Both the position numbers and the translations under genes were made by a program. Below the pieces are notes generated by a model. The model made no database searches. It was given only the letters and a program-made list of their open reading frames with translations, and was not told the origin of the DNA. 64,000 bases of DNA, from the NCBI GenBank assembly GCA_902522865.1, contig CABYXC010000006.1, forward strand, positions 1 through 64,000. Reading direction: 5' to 3'. The DNA is from an uncultured Alphaproteobacteria bacterium. Lineage in GTDB: Bacteria; Pseudomonadota; Alphaproteobacteria; HIMB59; GCA-002718135. Below, piece by piece: positions 34,684 to 43,792 of the stretch. Position 1 is the stretch's first letter. The number at the start of each line of letters is the position of its first letter.

Positions 34684-35670
34684 ATGTCATTTGAATTTTT
34701 AGTTTCGAAAATTCAAAAAAATAATTTTTTACTCATAGGTAGAGCAGGAATTGATATTTATCCTGACCCACCAGGGACTAAAACTGAGAATGCCAAATCC
34801 TTTGTTACTCATCTTGGAGGATCCTCTGCAAATATGGGTGTCCAATTAACATTATTTGGAGGTAATTGTAATTTACTGTCGAGAGTATCTGATGATGCTT
34901 TAGGTAGATTGGCTATTAACCAACTAAATTATTATGGGGTTAAAAACAAATTAGTAAAATTTGAAAAAAATGAGTCAAGAATTTCTTTCGCTATAGTTGA
35001 AACTACAGTTAAAGATCATCAATCAATAATTTATAGGCATAAAGCTTCTGATTTATTTTTAAACAAAGATGATATTGAAAATGCCAATATACAAAATTTT
35101 GATTTTTTATTAATTACTGGAACTTCTTTAGCAGCTGAGCCTTCGAGAAGTGCCACTTTATATGCTTTGGAAATAGCAAATAAAAATAATATTCCTGTAA
35201 TTATGGACATTGATTATAGACCATATACTTGGGAGTCATCAAAAAAAGCAAAAGAAGTTTATAATTTGGCAGCAAATAAATGTAGTGGTGTAATTGGAAA
35301 TGATGATGAGTTTGGAGTATTAGCTGGTGATTACAACAATGGTTTGGATCATGCTAGACAATTAGCTAAAAATATAAGCTTAATTATTTATAAAAAAGGT
35401 GAAAAAGGCTCTATAACTTTTGCAATGAACAAAGTAATTAAAAAGGGAATATTTCCTGTTAAACCTTTGAAACCAACTGGAGCTGGTGATGCATTTATGG
35501 GTTCATTAATTGGATCAATGTTAAAAGCTAATGATTTAGAAAAATCTATAGAAATTGGTTCAGCCGCAGCAGCCATTGTAGTAACAAAAGTTGGTTGTGC
35601 TCCAGCAATGCCAAATTTAAATGAAATTTTAGAGTTTATGAAATATAATAAAATTAATGAAGGAGAATAA
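34684..35670 (+). CDS. iolC: 5-dehydro-2-deoxygluconokinase-like PfkB kinase (IolC)
   Basis: A 328-residue ribokinase-family sugar kinase. The IolC-like features are IGRAGIDIYPDPPGT at the N-terminus, THLGGSSANMGVQL, and MDIDYRPYTWES. The PfkB anion hole and base are in KPTGAGDAFMGSLIGS (about residues 261-276). IolC phosphorylates 5-dehydro-2-deoxygluconate in inositol breakdown. Here iolB and an iolJ-like aldolase follow in order, which supports that role. It overlaps the first iolB ATG but ends two bases before the likely start at 35672. Confidence 0.88.
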   Translation: MSFEFLVSKIQKNNFLLIGRAGIDIYPDPPGTKTENAKSFVTHLGGSSANMGVQLTLFGGNCNLLSRVSDDALGRLAINQLNYYGVKNKLVKFEKNESRISFAIVETTVKDHQSIIYRHKASDLFLNKDDIENANIQNFDFLLITGTSLAAEPSRSATLYALEIANKNNIPVIMDIDYRPYTWESSKKAKEVYNLAANKCSGVIGNDDEFGVLAGDYNNGLDHARQLAKNISLIIYKKGEKGSITFAMNKVIKKGIFPVKPLKPTGAGDAFMGSLIGSMLKANDLEKSIEIGSAAAAIVVTKVGCAPAMPNLNEILEFMKYNKINEGE

Positions 35671-35671
35671 T

Positions 35672-36514
35672 ATGCATATTCCACCATTTGATAATAAAAA
35701 CAAGCCAATTGTAGATATTGAAGACAGTAGAGTTCCTTTAAATTATTTTAACATAGTAAAATTAAATAAAGATCAATCTTTTGAATATCAAACACCTGGT
35801 TATGAAACATGTATAGTACCTGCTACTGGAACAATTAATGTAGAAATTGAAGGAATAAAAGTTGAGGCATTAGGCACTAGAATAGTTGATGTGTGGGATG
35901 GAGAGCCAGAAGGTGTTTATGTTCCGTCTAATACAAAAGCTCAATTTACATCTTTAGTAAATAATTCAGAAATTTTTATTGCTGGCGCAAAGTATGATAA
36001 AACCCTAGAACCATTTGCTGTTAGAACAAATGAAATTGATTTAGTTCAGTACGGCTCTGATGATACCAAAACTCATAGAAAAATTAAACATATTTTAGGC
36101 GCTAAGCATCATGATAAAGTTGGAAGATTGCTTTGTAATGAACTTTATACCGTTGGGCAGGGAGGTTGGTCGGGGTTCCCACCTCATAAGCATGATACAG
36201 ATCGTCTACCTGATGAAACTAGACATGATGAAACGTATAATTACAGATTTAAACCTAATAATGGATTTGGTTTTCAGATGTTTCAACAAGTTGATGATAA
36301 AGTTGGGAAAGCTGAGCATATAATTAATGGCTCAACCATCATGATTAGAACGGGCTATCATCCTTGTGTTGTTGCACCTGGATATGAGATGTATTATTTC
36401 ACAATTCTTGGGGGACTATCCCAAAGATCTCTTGTGCAATTTTTTCAACCTGAACATGCATATCAAGTTGAAACCATTCCTGGTATTAAAGATATGATTG
36501 CTAAATATAAATGA
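35672..36514 (+). CDS. iolB: 5-deoxy-glucuronate isomerase (IolB)
   Basis: A 280-residue cupin isomerase converting 5-deoxyglucuronate to 5-dehydro-2-deoxygluconate. AAGGAG at 35660-35665, six bases before ATG 35672, selects this start over one five codons upstream. Family features are the two-cupin build and, in the second half, GGWSGFPPHKHD (about 168-179), RHDETYNYRFKPNNGFGFQM, and a late HPCVVAPGYEMYYF. The His and Glu residues form the metal site. It overlaps the aldolase gene by four bases. Confidence 0.93.
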   Translation: MHIPPFDNKNKPIVDIEDSRVPLNYFNIVKLNKDQSFEYQTPGYETCIVPATGTINVEIEGIKVEALGTRIVDVWDGEPEGVYVPSNTKAQFTSLVNNSEIFIAGAKYDKTLEPFAVRTNEIDLVQYGSDDTKTHRKIKHILGAKHHDKVGRLLCNELYTVGQGGWSGFPPHKHDTDRLPDETRHDETYNYRFKPNNGFGFQMFQQVDDKVGKAEHIINGSTIMIRTGYHPCVVAPGYEMYYFTILGGLSQRSLVQFFQPEHAYQVETIPGIKDMIAKYK

Positions 36515-37344
36515 CAGCAGTAAATTTAAAAACTTTACTAACTAAAGCTAATCGTAATAATTATTCTGTAGCTGGATTAGTCGTAATTAGTTGGGAAGAT
36601 GCTATTGCTTACACAGAGGCTGCACATGAAACAAAAATTCCAATCATTCTACAAGCAGGACCTTCTTGTAGACAATATACTCCTGTTTCTATTTTGGGAA
36701 AAATGTTTAGACATCTTGCTGAACAAACAAAAACGCCTATTTGTTGTCATTTAGATCATGGATTTTCATATGATGAATGTATCGAAGGAATCGAATCTGG
36801 TTTTACATCAGTAATGTTTGATGGATCAAAACTTCCTTTAAATAAAAATATCAAAATTAGTTCACAAATATCAAATATTGCTCATAAACATAATATTTCA
36901 GTTGAAGGTGAAGTAGGTATAGTAGGTTATCATAATGGCAATACATCTTTTGGAACAGATATTGAGGAAGCAAAAAAATATAGTTTAGAGAGTGGAGTAG
37001 ATGCTATGGCAATATCAGTTGGTAATACACATTTGCAACAATCAAAGATAGCAAGAATAGATTATAATAAAATCTTAAAAATTCAAAAAATATCCAAACT
37101 ACCTTTAGTTTTGCATGGTAGTAGTGGTATAAATTCTAATATGAGAAAAAAAATAGCAAGAAACACGAAAGTAGCTAAATTTAACATAGGCACCGAATTA
37201 AGAATAACAGCATGTAAAAGCTTAAGAAAAAGTTATAATAAAAAAAAATCAAGTTTTGATAAAATAGAAATAATAAAGCCTTCAATAATTGAATTAAAAA
37301 AACATACAAAGAAAATAATAAAAAATATTGGGCCAATAAAATGA
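36511..37344 (+). CDS. iolJ: Class II aldolase, IolJ/FbaA-like
   Basis: A 277-residue zinc aldolase. Zinc ligands and substrate residues are visible in CHLDHGFSYDECIEGIESGFTSVMFDGS (about residues 82-109), GEVG, AISVGNTHLQQ and LHGSSGI, followed by KFNIGTELR. Class II aldolases of this type cleave fructose bisphosphate, tagatose bisphosphate or 6-phospho-5-dehydro-2-deoxygluconate. Position after iolC-iolB favours the last, giving DHAP and malonate semialdehyde. It overlaps mtnP by four bases. Confidence 0.85.
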   Translation: MTAVNLKTLLTKANRNNYSVAGLVVISWEDAIAYTEAAHETKIPIILQAGPSCRQYTPVSILGKMFRHLAEQTKTPICCHLDHGFSYDECIEGIESGFTSVMFDGSKLPLNKNIKISSQISNIAHKHNISVEGEVGIVGYHNGNTSFGTDIEEAKKYSLESGVDAMAISVGNTHLQQSKIARIDYNKILKIQKISKLPLVLHGSSGINSNMRKKIARNTKVAKFNIGTELRITACKSLRKSYNKKKSSFDKIEIIKPSIIELKKHTKKIIKNIGPIK

Positions 37345-38225
37345 ATGTCTTGGGCTTTATTGGTGGAAGTGGAATTTATAAACTAGAATTTTTAACTAAC
37401 ATAAAAGAACATAAAATTAAATCTTCATTTGGCGATCCCTCAGGTCCAATTATTGAAGGTAAAATAGATAATAACACAGTATATTTTTTATCACGTCATG
37501 GAGAAGGTCATACTTTTTCACCATCTTCCATAAATTATTGCGCCAATATTGATTGTTTAAAACAAGTTGGTGTAACCGATTTGATATCTCTTTCAGCCGT
37601 AGGTTCTTTAAAAGATAATTTAAAACCAGGTACATTTGTTATTGTTGATCAATTTATAGATAGAACAATAAACAGAAAAAAAAGTTTTTTTGATAAAGGA
37701 ATAGTTGCTCATGTTCCTATGGCTCATCCAACATGTGAAGTTTTGATGAATTTATCAAAAAATATATGTGAAAATATTAAAATCAATTATTCATTTGGTG
37801 GAACATATCTTGCAATGGAAGGACCTCAGTTTTCAACTTATGCTGAGTCAAATCTTTATATTGATTGGGGTTGTGATGTTATAGGAATGACAAATATGCC
37901 AGAAGCAAAATTAGCAAGAGAAGCGGAAATTAGATATTGTTCTATCTCCATGGTTACAGATTATGATTGCTGGCATCCAGATCATGATAAAGTAGATTTA
38001 AGTATGATTATAAAAACCTTAAATGATAATGTTGATAATTCAAAAAATTTTATTAAAAATTTTAGCTCAAAATACTATGAAGGTGTATCTTTTGAAAATG
38101 ATAAAACATCCAATATTTTAGATACATCTATAATTACAAAAAAAGAATTTTGGGATAAAGACTTAGAGAATAATTTATCCAATATATTAAAAAGATATAA
38201 GAAAAATTCTAATGCTAGTAAATGA
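37341..38225 (+). CDS. mtnP: S-methyl-5'-thioadenosine phosphorylase
   Basis: A 294-residue enzyme splitting methylthioadenosine with phosphate into adenine and methylthioribose 1-phosphate. It has the phosphate loop GFIGGSGIYKLE, FLSRHGEGHTFSPSSINY (about 49-66), DLISLSAVGSL, and the purine site MEGPQFSTYAES (about 156). The order MtnP then MtnA is metabolic. It overlaps the aldolase gene upstream (4 bases) and mtnA downstream (14 bases). Confidence 0.95.
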   Translation: MNVLGFIGGSGIYKLEFLTNIKEHKIKSSFGDPSGPIIEGKIDNNTVYFLSRHGEGHTFSPSSINYCANIDCLKQVGVTDLISLSAVGSLKDNLKPGTFVIVDQFIDRTINRKKSFFDKGIVAHVPMAHPTCEVLMNLSKNICENIKINYSFGGTYLAMEGPQFSTYAESNLYIDWGCDVIGMTNMPEAKLAREAEIRYCSISMVTDYDCWHPDHDKVDLSMIIKTLNDNVDNSKNFIKNFSSKYYEGVSFENDKTSNILDTSIITKKEFWDKDLENNLSNILKRYKKNSNASK

Positions 38226-39291
38226 TAAACATTTAACAACTATTTGGTATGATAAAGCTAAAGAAGTTGTAAAAATAATAGATCAAAGGCTTCTACCATT
38301 TGAATTAAAGATTGTAGAATTAAAAACACTAGAAGATTTTTGTTTTGCTATTAAAGAAATGCAAGTGAGGGGTGCACCCTTAATAGGTGTAACTGCTGCA
38401 TATGGAATGTATGTAGCATCTAAAAATACTAAAAATTTTTCAGAATTAGAAAAAGCAGGTTATAGTCTTAAGTCAACAAGACCTACAGCAGTTAATTTAT
38501 CCTGGGCAGTAGATAAAATTATTACTGAGATTAAAGATATGGAAAAATCTAACTTACAGGAAATAATTCTTTCAATTGCTAATGAGATCAGAGATCAAGA
38601 TATAATTAATTGTAAAGCTATAGGTGAAAATGGATCTAAACTTATTGAAAATGTTTACAAAAAAACACAAAAAAAAGTAAATGTTTTGACTCACTGTAAT
38701 GCTGGGTGGTTAGCTGCTGTTGATTGGGGAACTGCTTTAGCACCTATATTTATTGCAAATCAAAAAAAAATCCCAATACATGTTTGGATTGATGAAACCA
38801 GACCTAGAAATCAAGGTTTCAGTCTTACAGCTTGGGAATTAATGAATGAAAAGATAGAAAATTCATTAATCGTAGACAACGTCGGCGGTCATTTAATGCA
38901 AAATGGCATGATAGATCTTTGTATAACTGGAACAGACAGAACCTCTTTAAATGGTGATGTTTGTAATAAAATTGGCACATATTTAAAGGCGTTAGCAGCA
39001 AAAGATAATGATATTCCTTTTTACGTTGCAGCACCAATTTCTAGTATAGATTTTAATATTAAAAATGGAGTAAAAGAAATACCTATAGAAGAAAGAGACC
39101 CAGAAGAAGTATCCATTATTGAAGGTATTGACGAAAATAATAATAGAAAGAAAATTAAAATTATACCTGAAGGTTCAAACTGTAAAAACTATGCCTTCGA
39201 TATAACTCCAGCAAAATATATTACTAAATTGATTACAGAAAAAGGAGTTGTAGATAGTAATGAAGAATCTATAGGTGGACTAAAAAATTAA
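38212..39291 (+). CDS. mtnA: S-methyl-5-thioribose-1-phosphate isomerase
   Basis: A 359-residue isomerase turning methylthioribose 1-phosphate into methylthioribulose 1-phosphate. Conserved segments are MQVRGAPLIGVTAAYGMYVAS (about 47-67), THCNAGWLAAVDWGTAL with the catalytic Cys (about 162), and ITGTDRTSLNGDVCNKIGTYLKALAA with the catalytic Asp. It is distinguished from eIF2B-like relatives by these motifs. The MtnB dehydratase that would continue the methionine salvage pathway is absent; an aldolase fusion follows instead. Confidence 0.95.
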   Translation: MLVNDKHLTTIWYDKAKEVVKIIDQRLLPFELKIVELKTLEDFCFAIKEMQVRGAPLIGVTAAYGMYVASKNTKNFSELEKAGYSLKSTRPTAVNLSWAVDKIITEIKDMEKSNLQEIILSIANEIRDQDIINCKAIGENGSKLIENVYKKTQKKVNVLTHCNAGWLAAVDWGTALAPIFIANQKKIPIHVWIDETRPRNQGFSLTAWELMNEKIENSLIVDNVGGHLMQNGMIDLCITGTDRTSLNGDVCNKIGTYLKALAAKDNDIPFYVAAPISSIDFNIKNGVKEIPIEERDPEEVSIIEGIDENNNRKKIKIIPEGSNCKNYAFDITPAKYITKLITEKGVVDSNEESIGGLKN

Positions 39292-39292
39292 T

Positions 39293-41305
39293 ATGAAAAA
39301 TGAATGGAAAGAAAGTTTAGCTAAAAAATATATCAAAGAATATAAGTTAAAGAAAGTCAGCACAGATTTAGCATTAAGAATATATTCAACGCATTTATTA
39401 GGTAATAATCCAGAACTTGTTTTACATGGAGGAGGAAATACATCTGTAAAATCAAATAAAAAAAATTTATTTGGAAAAGATAACGATGTGCTTTTTGTAA
39501 AAGGAAGTGGATGGGATATGTCAAACCTAAATGAAAGAGGATTACCAGGTCTGTATCTTGATCCTTTACTTAAAACTTTATCCTTAAAAAAAATGAGTGA
39601 TGAAAAGATGGTTAATTATTTGAGATCAAACTTACTTGACTCAAGTTCTCCTAATCCATCAATTGAAACTCTTTTACATGCTTATTTGCCATTTAAATAT
39701 GTAGATCATACACATTCAAATGCGATTTTAAGTTTAGTCAATCTAGATAATTCAAAAGAGATATTAAATAAAATTTATAAAGATAAAATTGCAATAGTTC
39801 CCTATGTAATGCCAGGATTTGAACTTGCTAAATTATGTCATATGGTAATTTCAAAAAATCATAAAGTTGAAGGATTAATACTTTTAAATCATGGCATTTT
39901 CACTTTTGGCAGTTCAGCAAAACAAAGTTATGATAGAATGATTAAGCTTGTAACATTAGCTGAAAATTATTTAAACAAGAAAAAAAAATTAATAAAATAT
40001 AATATTAATAACAAAAAAATAAATATTACCGATGTTCAGCTATGTATTAGAAATTTATATCATTTCTTTACAAATAAAAAATGGATAATAAAATTTAATA
40101 ATAAGGTTGAAGATGTAAAATTTACAAATCGAAAAGATTTATTTAATTTATTTAATAAAGGACCTGTTACGCCTGATCATGTTATTAGAATAAAATCAGA
40201 ACCATTAATAATACCCAATAAACATTTATCATCTAGCAAAATGATATCTAATAATATTAACGCATATATTAAAAAATATAAAAATTATTTTAAAAAATAT
40301 AAAAAAAATATTACAAATTCCAAAATTGCTGATCCTTTACCAAGAATCATTATTTTAGAAGGAATAGGTTTTCTATCAATAGGTCTTAATAAAAAAGAAA
40401 TGCAAGTTTCCTATGATATATTTGATGCAATGAAAAAAGTTATAATTAAAGCAAATTTAGTTTCGAAATTTAAATCAATTAACAATACAGATATTTTTAA
40501 AATGGAATACTGGCCATTAGAAAGAGCAAAATTGAATAATCAAAATACAAAAAAATTTAGTGGAAATGTTGCAGTAATTACAGGTGGAGCTGGAAAAATT
40601 GGAAGCGCGATTGCAAATAAATTTATAAATGAAAATATTGAAGTTATACTTTTAGATAAAAATTTTAAAAATCTTGATGTAAATATCAAAAAGAAATGCC
40701 TATGTATTGCATGTGATTTAACTAATAATTCTCAAATTAATAAAGCATTAAATAAGATATTAAAATTATTCGGTGGTATAGATATTCTAATAGCAAACTC
40801 TGGTGCTGCATTTCAAGGCAGTATGCTAAATGTAAAAAAAGATATTTTGGAAAAAAGTTTAGAGGTAAATTTTTATAGTCATCATAATATAGTCCAAAAA
40901 ATTGCAAATATTATGGTATCACAAGGTTTTGGAGGTTCCATTTCTCTTAATTTGTCAAAACAATCTATAAATCCTGGTAAGGATTTTGGACCATATGGTA
41001 TCGCAAAAGCTAGTTCGTTATTTTCTATGAAACAATATGCTTTAGAATTTGGAAAATATAATATTCGAGTTAATGGAATTAATGCTGATCGTATAAAAAG
41101 TGGTTTATTAACTGATCAGTTTATTAAAGAGAGAGCAAAAGCTAGAAATATGTCTTCAACTGAATATTTAAATAATAATTTACTTCAAAAGCAAGTAACT
41201 GCAGAAGATGTTGCTGAAGCATTTTTTGCTCAGTTATCCTTTGAAAAAACAACCGGGAATATTATTACTGTTGATGGCGGTAATATTGAGGCTAGTTTAA
41301 GATAG
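39293..41305 (+). CDS. Bifunctional class II aldolase / short-chain dehydrogenase fusion
   Basis: A 670-residue fusion. The N-terminal class II aldolase/adducin domain (about 1-330) has LHGGGNTSVKS, FVKGSGWDM, the zinc pair in VDHTHSNA and LLNHGIFTFGSS. The C-terminal short-chain dehydrogenase (about 420-670) has VITGGAGKIGSAIA, ANSGAAFQG and the YGIAK catalytic Tyr-Lys. This build is known from alphaproteobacterial rhamnulose-phosphate aldolase/lactaldehyde dehydrogenases. Directly after mtnA, it would more plausibly cleave methylthioribulose 1-phosphate (and 5-deoxyribulose 1-phosphate) to DHAP and an aldehyde, and then oxidise or reduce that aldehyde. Confidence 0.88.
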   Translation: MKNEWKESLAKKYIKEYKLKKVSTDLALRIYSTHLLGNNPELVLHGGGNTSVKSNKKNLFGKDNDVLFVKGSGWDMSNLNERGLPGLYLDPLLKTLSLKKMSDEKMVNYLRSNLLDSSSPNPSIETLLHAYLPFKYVDHTHSNAILSLVNLDNSKEILNKIYKDKIAIVPYVMPGFELAKLCHMVISKNHKVEGLILLNHGIFTFGSSAKQSYDRMIKLVTLAENYLNKKKKLIKYNINNKKINITDVQLCIRNLYHFFTNKKWIIKFNNKVEDVKFTNRKDLFNLFNKGPVTPDHVIRIKSEPLIIPNKHLSSSKMISNNINAYIKKYKNYFKKYKKNITNSKIADPLPRIIILEGIGFLSIGLNKKEMQVSYDIFDAMKKVIIKANLVSKFKSINNTDIFKMEYWPLERAKLNNQNTKKFSGNVAVITGGAGKIGSAIANKFINENIEVILLDKNFKNLDVNIKKKCLCIACDLTNNSQINKALNKILKLFGGIDILIANSGAAFQGSMLNVKKDILEKSLEVNFYSHHNIVQKIANIMVSQGFGGSISLNLSKQSINPGKDFGPYGIAKASSLFSMKQYALEFGKYNIRVNGINADRIKSGLLTDQFIKERAKARNMSSTEYLNNNLLQKQVTAEDVAEAFFAQLSFEKTTGNIITVDGGNIEASLR

Positions 41306-41722
41306 GTGTTATTAAAATTTTTAGAAAAAATTGGAAGAAAGAAAATTGTTCTAGATAGAGGACCATCTCATCCAGAATTTCATAAAGCAAAACCATGGAT
41401 GGAAAGATACTACCTATTATTTAGAAAAAGACCAAAATGGTTTCCATTTAACATCCTTATACATAAAATGTTAGATGATGATCATGGTGAAGGAGTTCAT
41501 AATCATCTTTGTCCTTATATAACAATTATTTTAAAAGGTGGTTATTGGGAAACAACAAAAAAAGGAAAATTTTGGAGATCCCCTGGATATATTGGTTTTA
41601 GGTCCGCTGACCATTTGCACAGAGTTGACTTAAAACCAAATACAAACACAATGACATTATTTATTCCTGGACCTTTTGGTTTTAGAAAAACTAAAAGAGC
41701 TGATTATAAAACAAAAATATAA
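41306..41722 (+). CDS. Cupin-like protein, unknown
   Basis: A 138-residue protein from GTG at 41306, directly after the aldolase-fusion stop. The core reads GVHNHLCPYITIILKGGYWETTKKGKFWRSPGYIGFRSADHLHRVDL (about residues 65-111), a cupin barrel with HxH and late His candidates for metal binding. I recognise no named family. Position as the last gene of the iol/mtn run suggests it serves that pathway, for example as an isomerase or dioxygenase, but that is inference. Confidence 0.68.
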   Translation: MLLKFLEKIGRKKIVLDRGPSHPEFHKAKPWMERYYLLFRKRPKWFPFNILIHKMLDDDHGEGVHNHLCPYITIILKGGYWETTKKGKFWRSPGYIGFRSADHLHRVDLKPNTNTMTLFIPGPFGFRKTKRADYKTKI

Positions 41723-41735
41723 TTATTAATAAAAA

Positions 41736-42470
41736 TTAAATTGTTCCATCGTATATTAACTTATATCCACTCAAAAAAAGTAAAACATAGACAATATTAA
41801 AAAATAATTTTTCTGGAATTCTTTTTTGTAGAAAGTACCCAAGTAAAACACTAATAAAAGCTAGAGGCAGTAAATAGAGAGAAATCATAAGATTTGAAGG
41901 CGCTAATAATCCCACAAAATAATATGGAACTAATTTAACAAGATTTATAACCATAAATGCTAAGGTCATTGTTCCAATAAATGAAATTTTATCTAGCTTT
42001 AAAGGCAACATATAAAAATTAATTGGCGGATTTCCTGCATGAATTAAAAAACTTGTATATCCAGCAACAGATGACCAAAAGTATCCTTTAAGTTTTGTTG
42101 GTTTTAGTAAATAATTATTTTTCTGAATAAATGAAACTAGAACAAAAATAATTGATATAATACCAACCATTATTCTTATCTGATCTTCGTTTGTAAACTC
42201 AAAAGTTAAAGTTCCAAATAAAATTCCAATTATTGATGCTGGGATTACAATTTTTAAAATACTATTTATCCATTTTTTCCAATACAAATAAATTGCTGAA
42301 AAATCCATTATTATTAAAAGTGGCAACAATATTCCTGCAGCTTGTAAAGGACTCATTGCAAATGACATAACTGGCACAGCTAACATTGCTATAGGTCCAG
42401 GTACACCACCTTTAGATAAACCAAATACAAAAACTCCCAAAGACGCAAAAATATAAAAATATAAGTCCAT
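41736..42470 (-). CDS. TauE/SafE-family membrane transporter
   Basis: A 244-residue protein with about eight membrane segments. It has the DUF81 (TauE/SafE) pattern: FGLSKGGVPGPIAMLAVPVMS in the first half and TSFLIHAGNPPINFYMLPLKLDKISFIGT in the second, which are the repeated pore-facing motifs. Members export or import sulfite, sulfoacetate or other organosulfur anions. It starts one base after the beta-lyase gene, next to methylthio-sugar disposal, so a sulfur compound is a reasonable guess for cargo. Confidence 0.88.
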   Translation of the reverse strand: MDLYFYIFASLGVFVFGLSKGGVPGPIAMLAVPVMSFAMSPLQAAGILLPLLIIMDFSAIYLYWKKWINSILKIVIPASIIGILFGTLTFEFTNEDQIRIMVGIISIIFVLVSFIQKNNYLLKPTKLKGYFWSSVAGYTSFLIHAGNPPINFYMLPLKLDKISFIGTMTLAFMVINLVKLVPYYFVGLLAPSNLMISLYLLPLAFISVLLGYFLQKRIPEKLFFNIVYVLLFLSGYKLIYDGTI

Positions 42471-43637
42471 TTAATTAAAAATTTTTAATCCACTTTTTAT
42501 ATCTTTTATTTGATCATCAACATCTTCCAATCCACAATACAATCTAATTAAAGTTCCAGTATTTCTATTTTTAAACTCTCTTTTATCTAGTGGAGGAAAA
42601 GTAATAAGACTATCAAATCCACCCCAACTGTATCCCAATTTAAATATTTTAAGTTTATTAAAAAATTTTTCAATTTGATTATTTGAATATTTCTTTTTAA
42701 GCATAAATGAAAATAAACCAGTACTACCAGAGAAATCTCTTTTCCATATTTTATGATTTTTTGTATGCGGTAATGCTGGATGAAAAACATCAGATACAAG
42801 ATCATGTTGTAATAAATATTTCGCCATTAATAATGCATTTTTTTCAATTTCTCTCATTCGAATTTCAAGTGTAGGCAATCCTCTAATTGCTAAATAAACT
42901 TCTTCTGAACCAGGACATATACCTAAAGTTTTTGAGGATGATCTTATTTTTTTGGAATATTTTTTATTAGATGAAACGAAACCGATTAATACATCCGAGT
43001 GACCATTTATATATTTTGTTCCGGCATCTATAATAATATCAATACCTAATTTAATTGGATTACAAAATAACGGTGAAGCCCAAGTATTATCCATAACAGT
43101 TGGTATTTTATTTTTTTTAGCAATTTTTGTAATGAAAGGTATATCAATAATATCAAAAGTTGCTGTTCCTGGCGACTCTAAATAAATTAGTTTTGTTTTA
43201 CTGTTGATTAATTTCCGAAAATTTTTAATATTTTTTGTTGGATGAAAATATTTTATTTTAACATTATATTGTTTAAGGATCTTTTCACAAAAAGTTCTAG
43301 TAGGACTATAAACACTATCATTTATTAAAACCTCATCACCAGATTTTAAAAAGGTAAAAAAAGGAATTACTATAGAGGCTAATCCTGATGGTGATAGTAC
43401 AGTATCATTGCAGTTATATAAAAAAGAAATACTGTCTTCTAACTGCTTATGAAATGGATTTTTATTTATTCCATAAAATGTTGTTCTATCGTCAAAATTT
43501 TTAATATCATTTAAGTAATCTTTAAAAGTATTAAAGATCATTGTAGAGCCCTTATAGGTACCAGGGTTGATAAACCCTTTTTGTTTAAGAGGATTTCTGC
43601 CTATTTTGGTTAATTTTGTTTTTATTTTCATAAACAA
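42471..43637 (-). CDS. metC: Cystathionine beta-lyase / Cys-Met metabolism PLP enzyme
   Basis: A 388-residue PLP enzyme of the gamma-family. The cofactor lysine is in IDAGTKYINGHSDVLIGFVSS (about residues 204-224), with YLESPGTATFDIID and VMDNTWASPLF ahead of it. The C-terminal SWGGFDSLITFPP and RLYCGLEDVDDQIKDI fit cystathionine beta-lyase (MetC) rather than gamma-synthase, though family substrate calls are often wrong. Two in-frame ATGs lie at the start (residues 1 and 3). It forms a unit with the TauE-type gene. Confidence 0.87.
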   Translation of the reverse strand: MFMKIKTKLTKIGRNPLKQKGFINPGTYKGSTMIFNTFKDYLNDIKNFDDRTTFYGINKNPFHKQLEDSISFLYNCNDTVLSPSGLASIVIPFFTFLKSGDEVLINDSVYSPTRTFCEKILKQYNVKIKYFHPTKNIKNFRKLINSKTKLIYLESPGTATFDIIDIPFITKIAKKNKIPTVMDNTWASPLFCNPIKLGIDIIIDAGTKYINGHSDVLIGFVSSNKKYSKKIRSSSKTLGICPGSEEVYLAIRGLPTLEIRMREIEKNALLMAKYLLQHDLVSDVFHPALPHTKNHKIWKRDFSGSTGLFSFMLKKKYSNNQIEKFFNKLKIFKLGYSWGGFDSLITFPPLDKREFKNRNTGTLIRLYCGLEDVDDQIKDIKSGLKIFN

Positions 43638-43709
43638 CTAAATATTGTATAAGCCTAAATCTTTATACACAAATTGTAGTAGGCAATTCTAAGCTTAACA
43701 AATCTATTA

Positions 43710-43738
43710 TTGGGATTAACTTATTAATTTGTTATAGG
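43710..43738 (+). promoter_or_regulatory. Possible promoter of aapJ
   Basis: TTGGGA (43710-43715), a 17-base spacer, TATAGG (43733-43738). Each element matches four of six consensus bases. It leaves a leader of about 45 bases before the ATG at 43793. The GGAG at 43781-43784 is the ribosome site. Confidence 0.35.
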
Positions 43739-43792
43739 GAAGCAATCTTTGAAAAAAGATATTTAAATAATTATTTAAACGGAGAAAATAAT

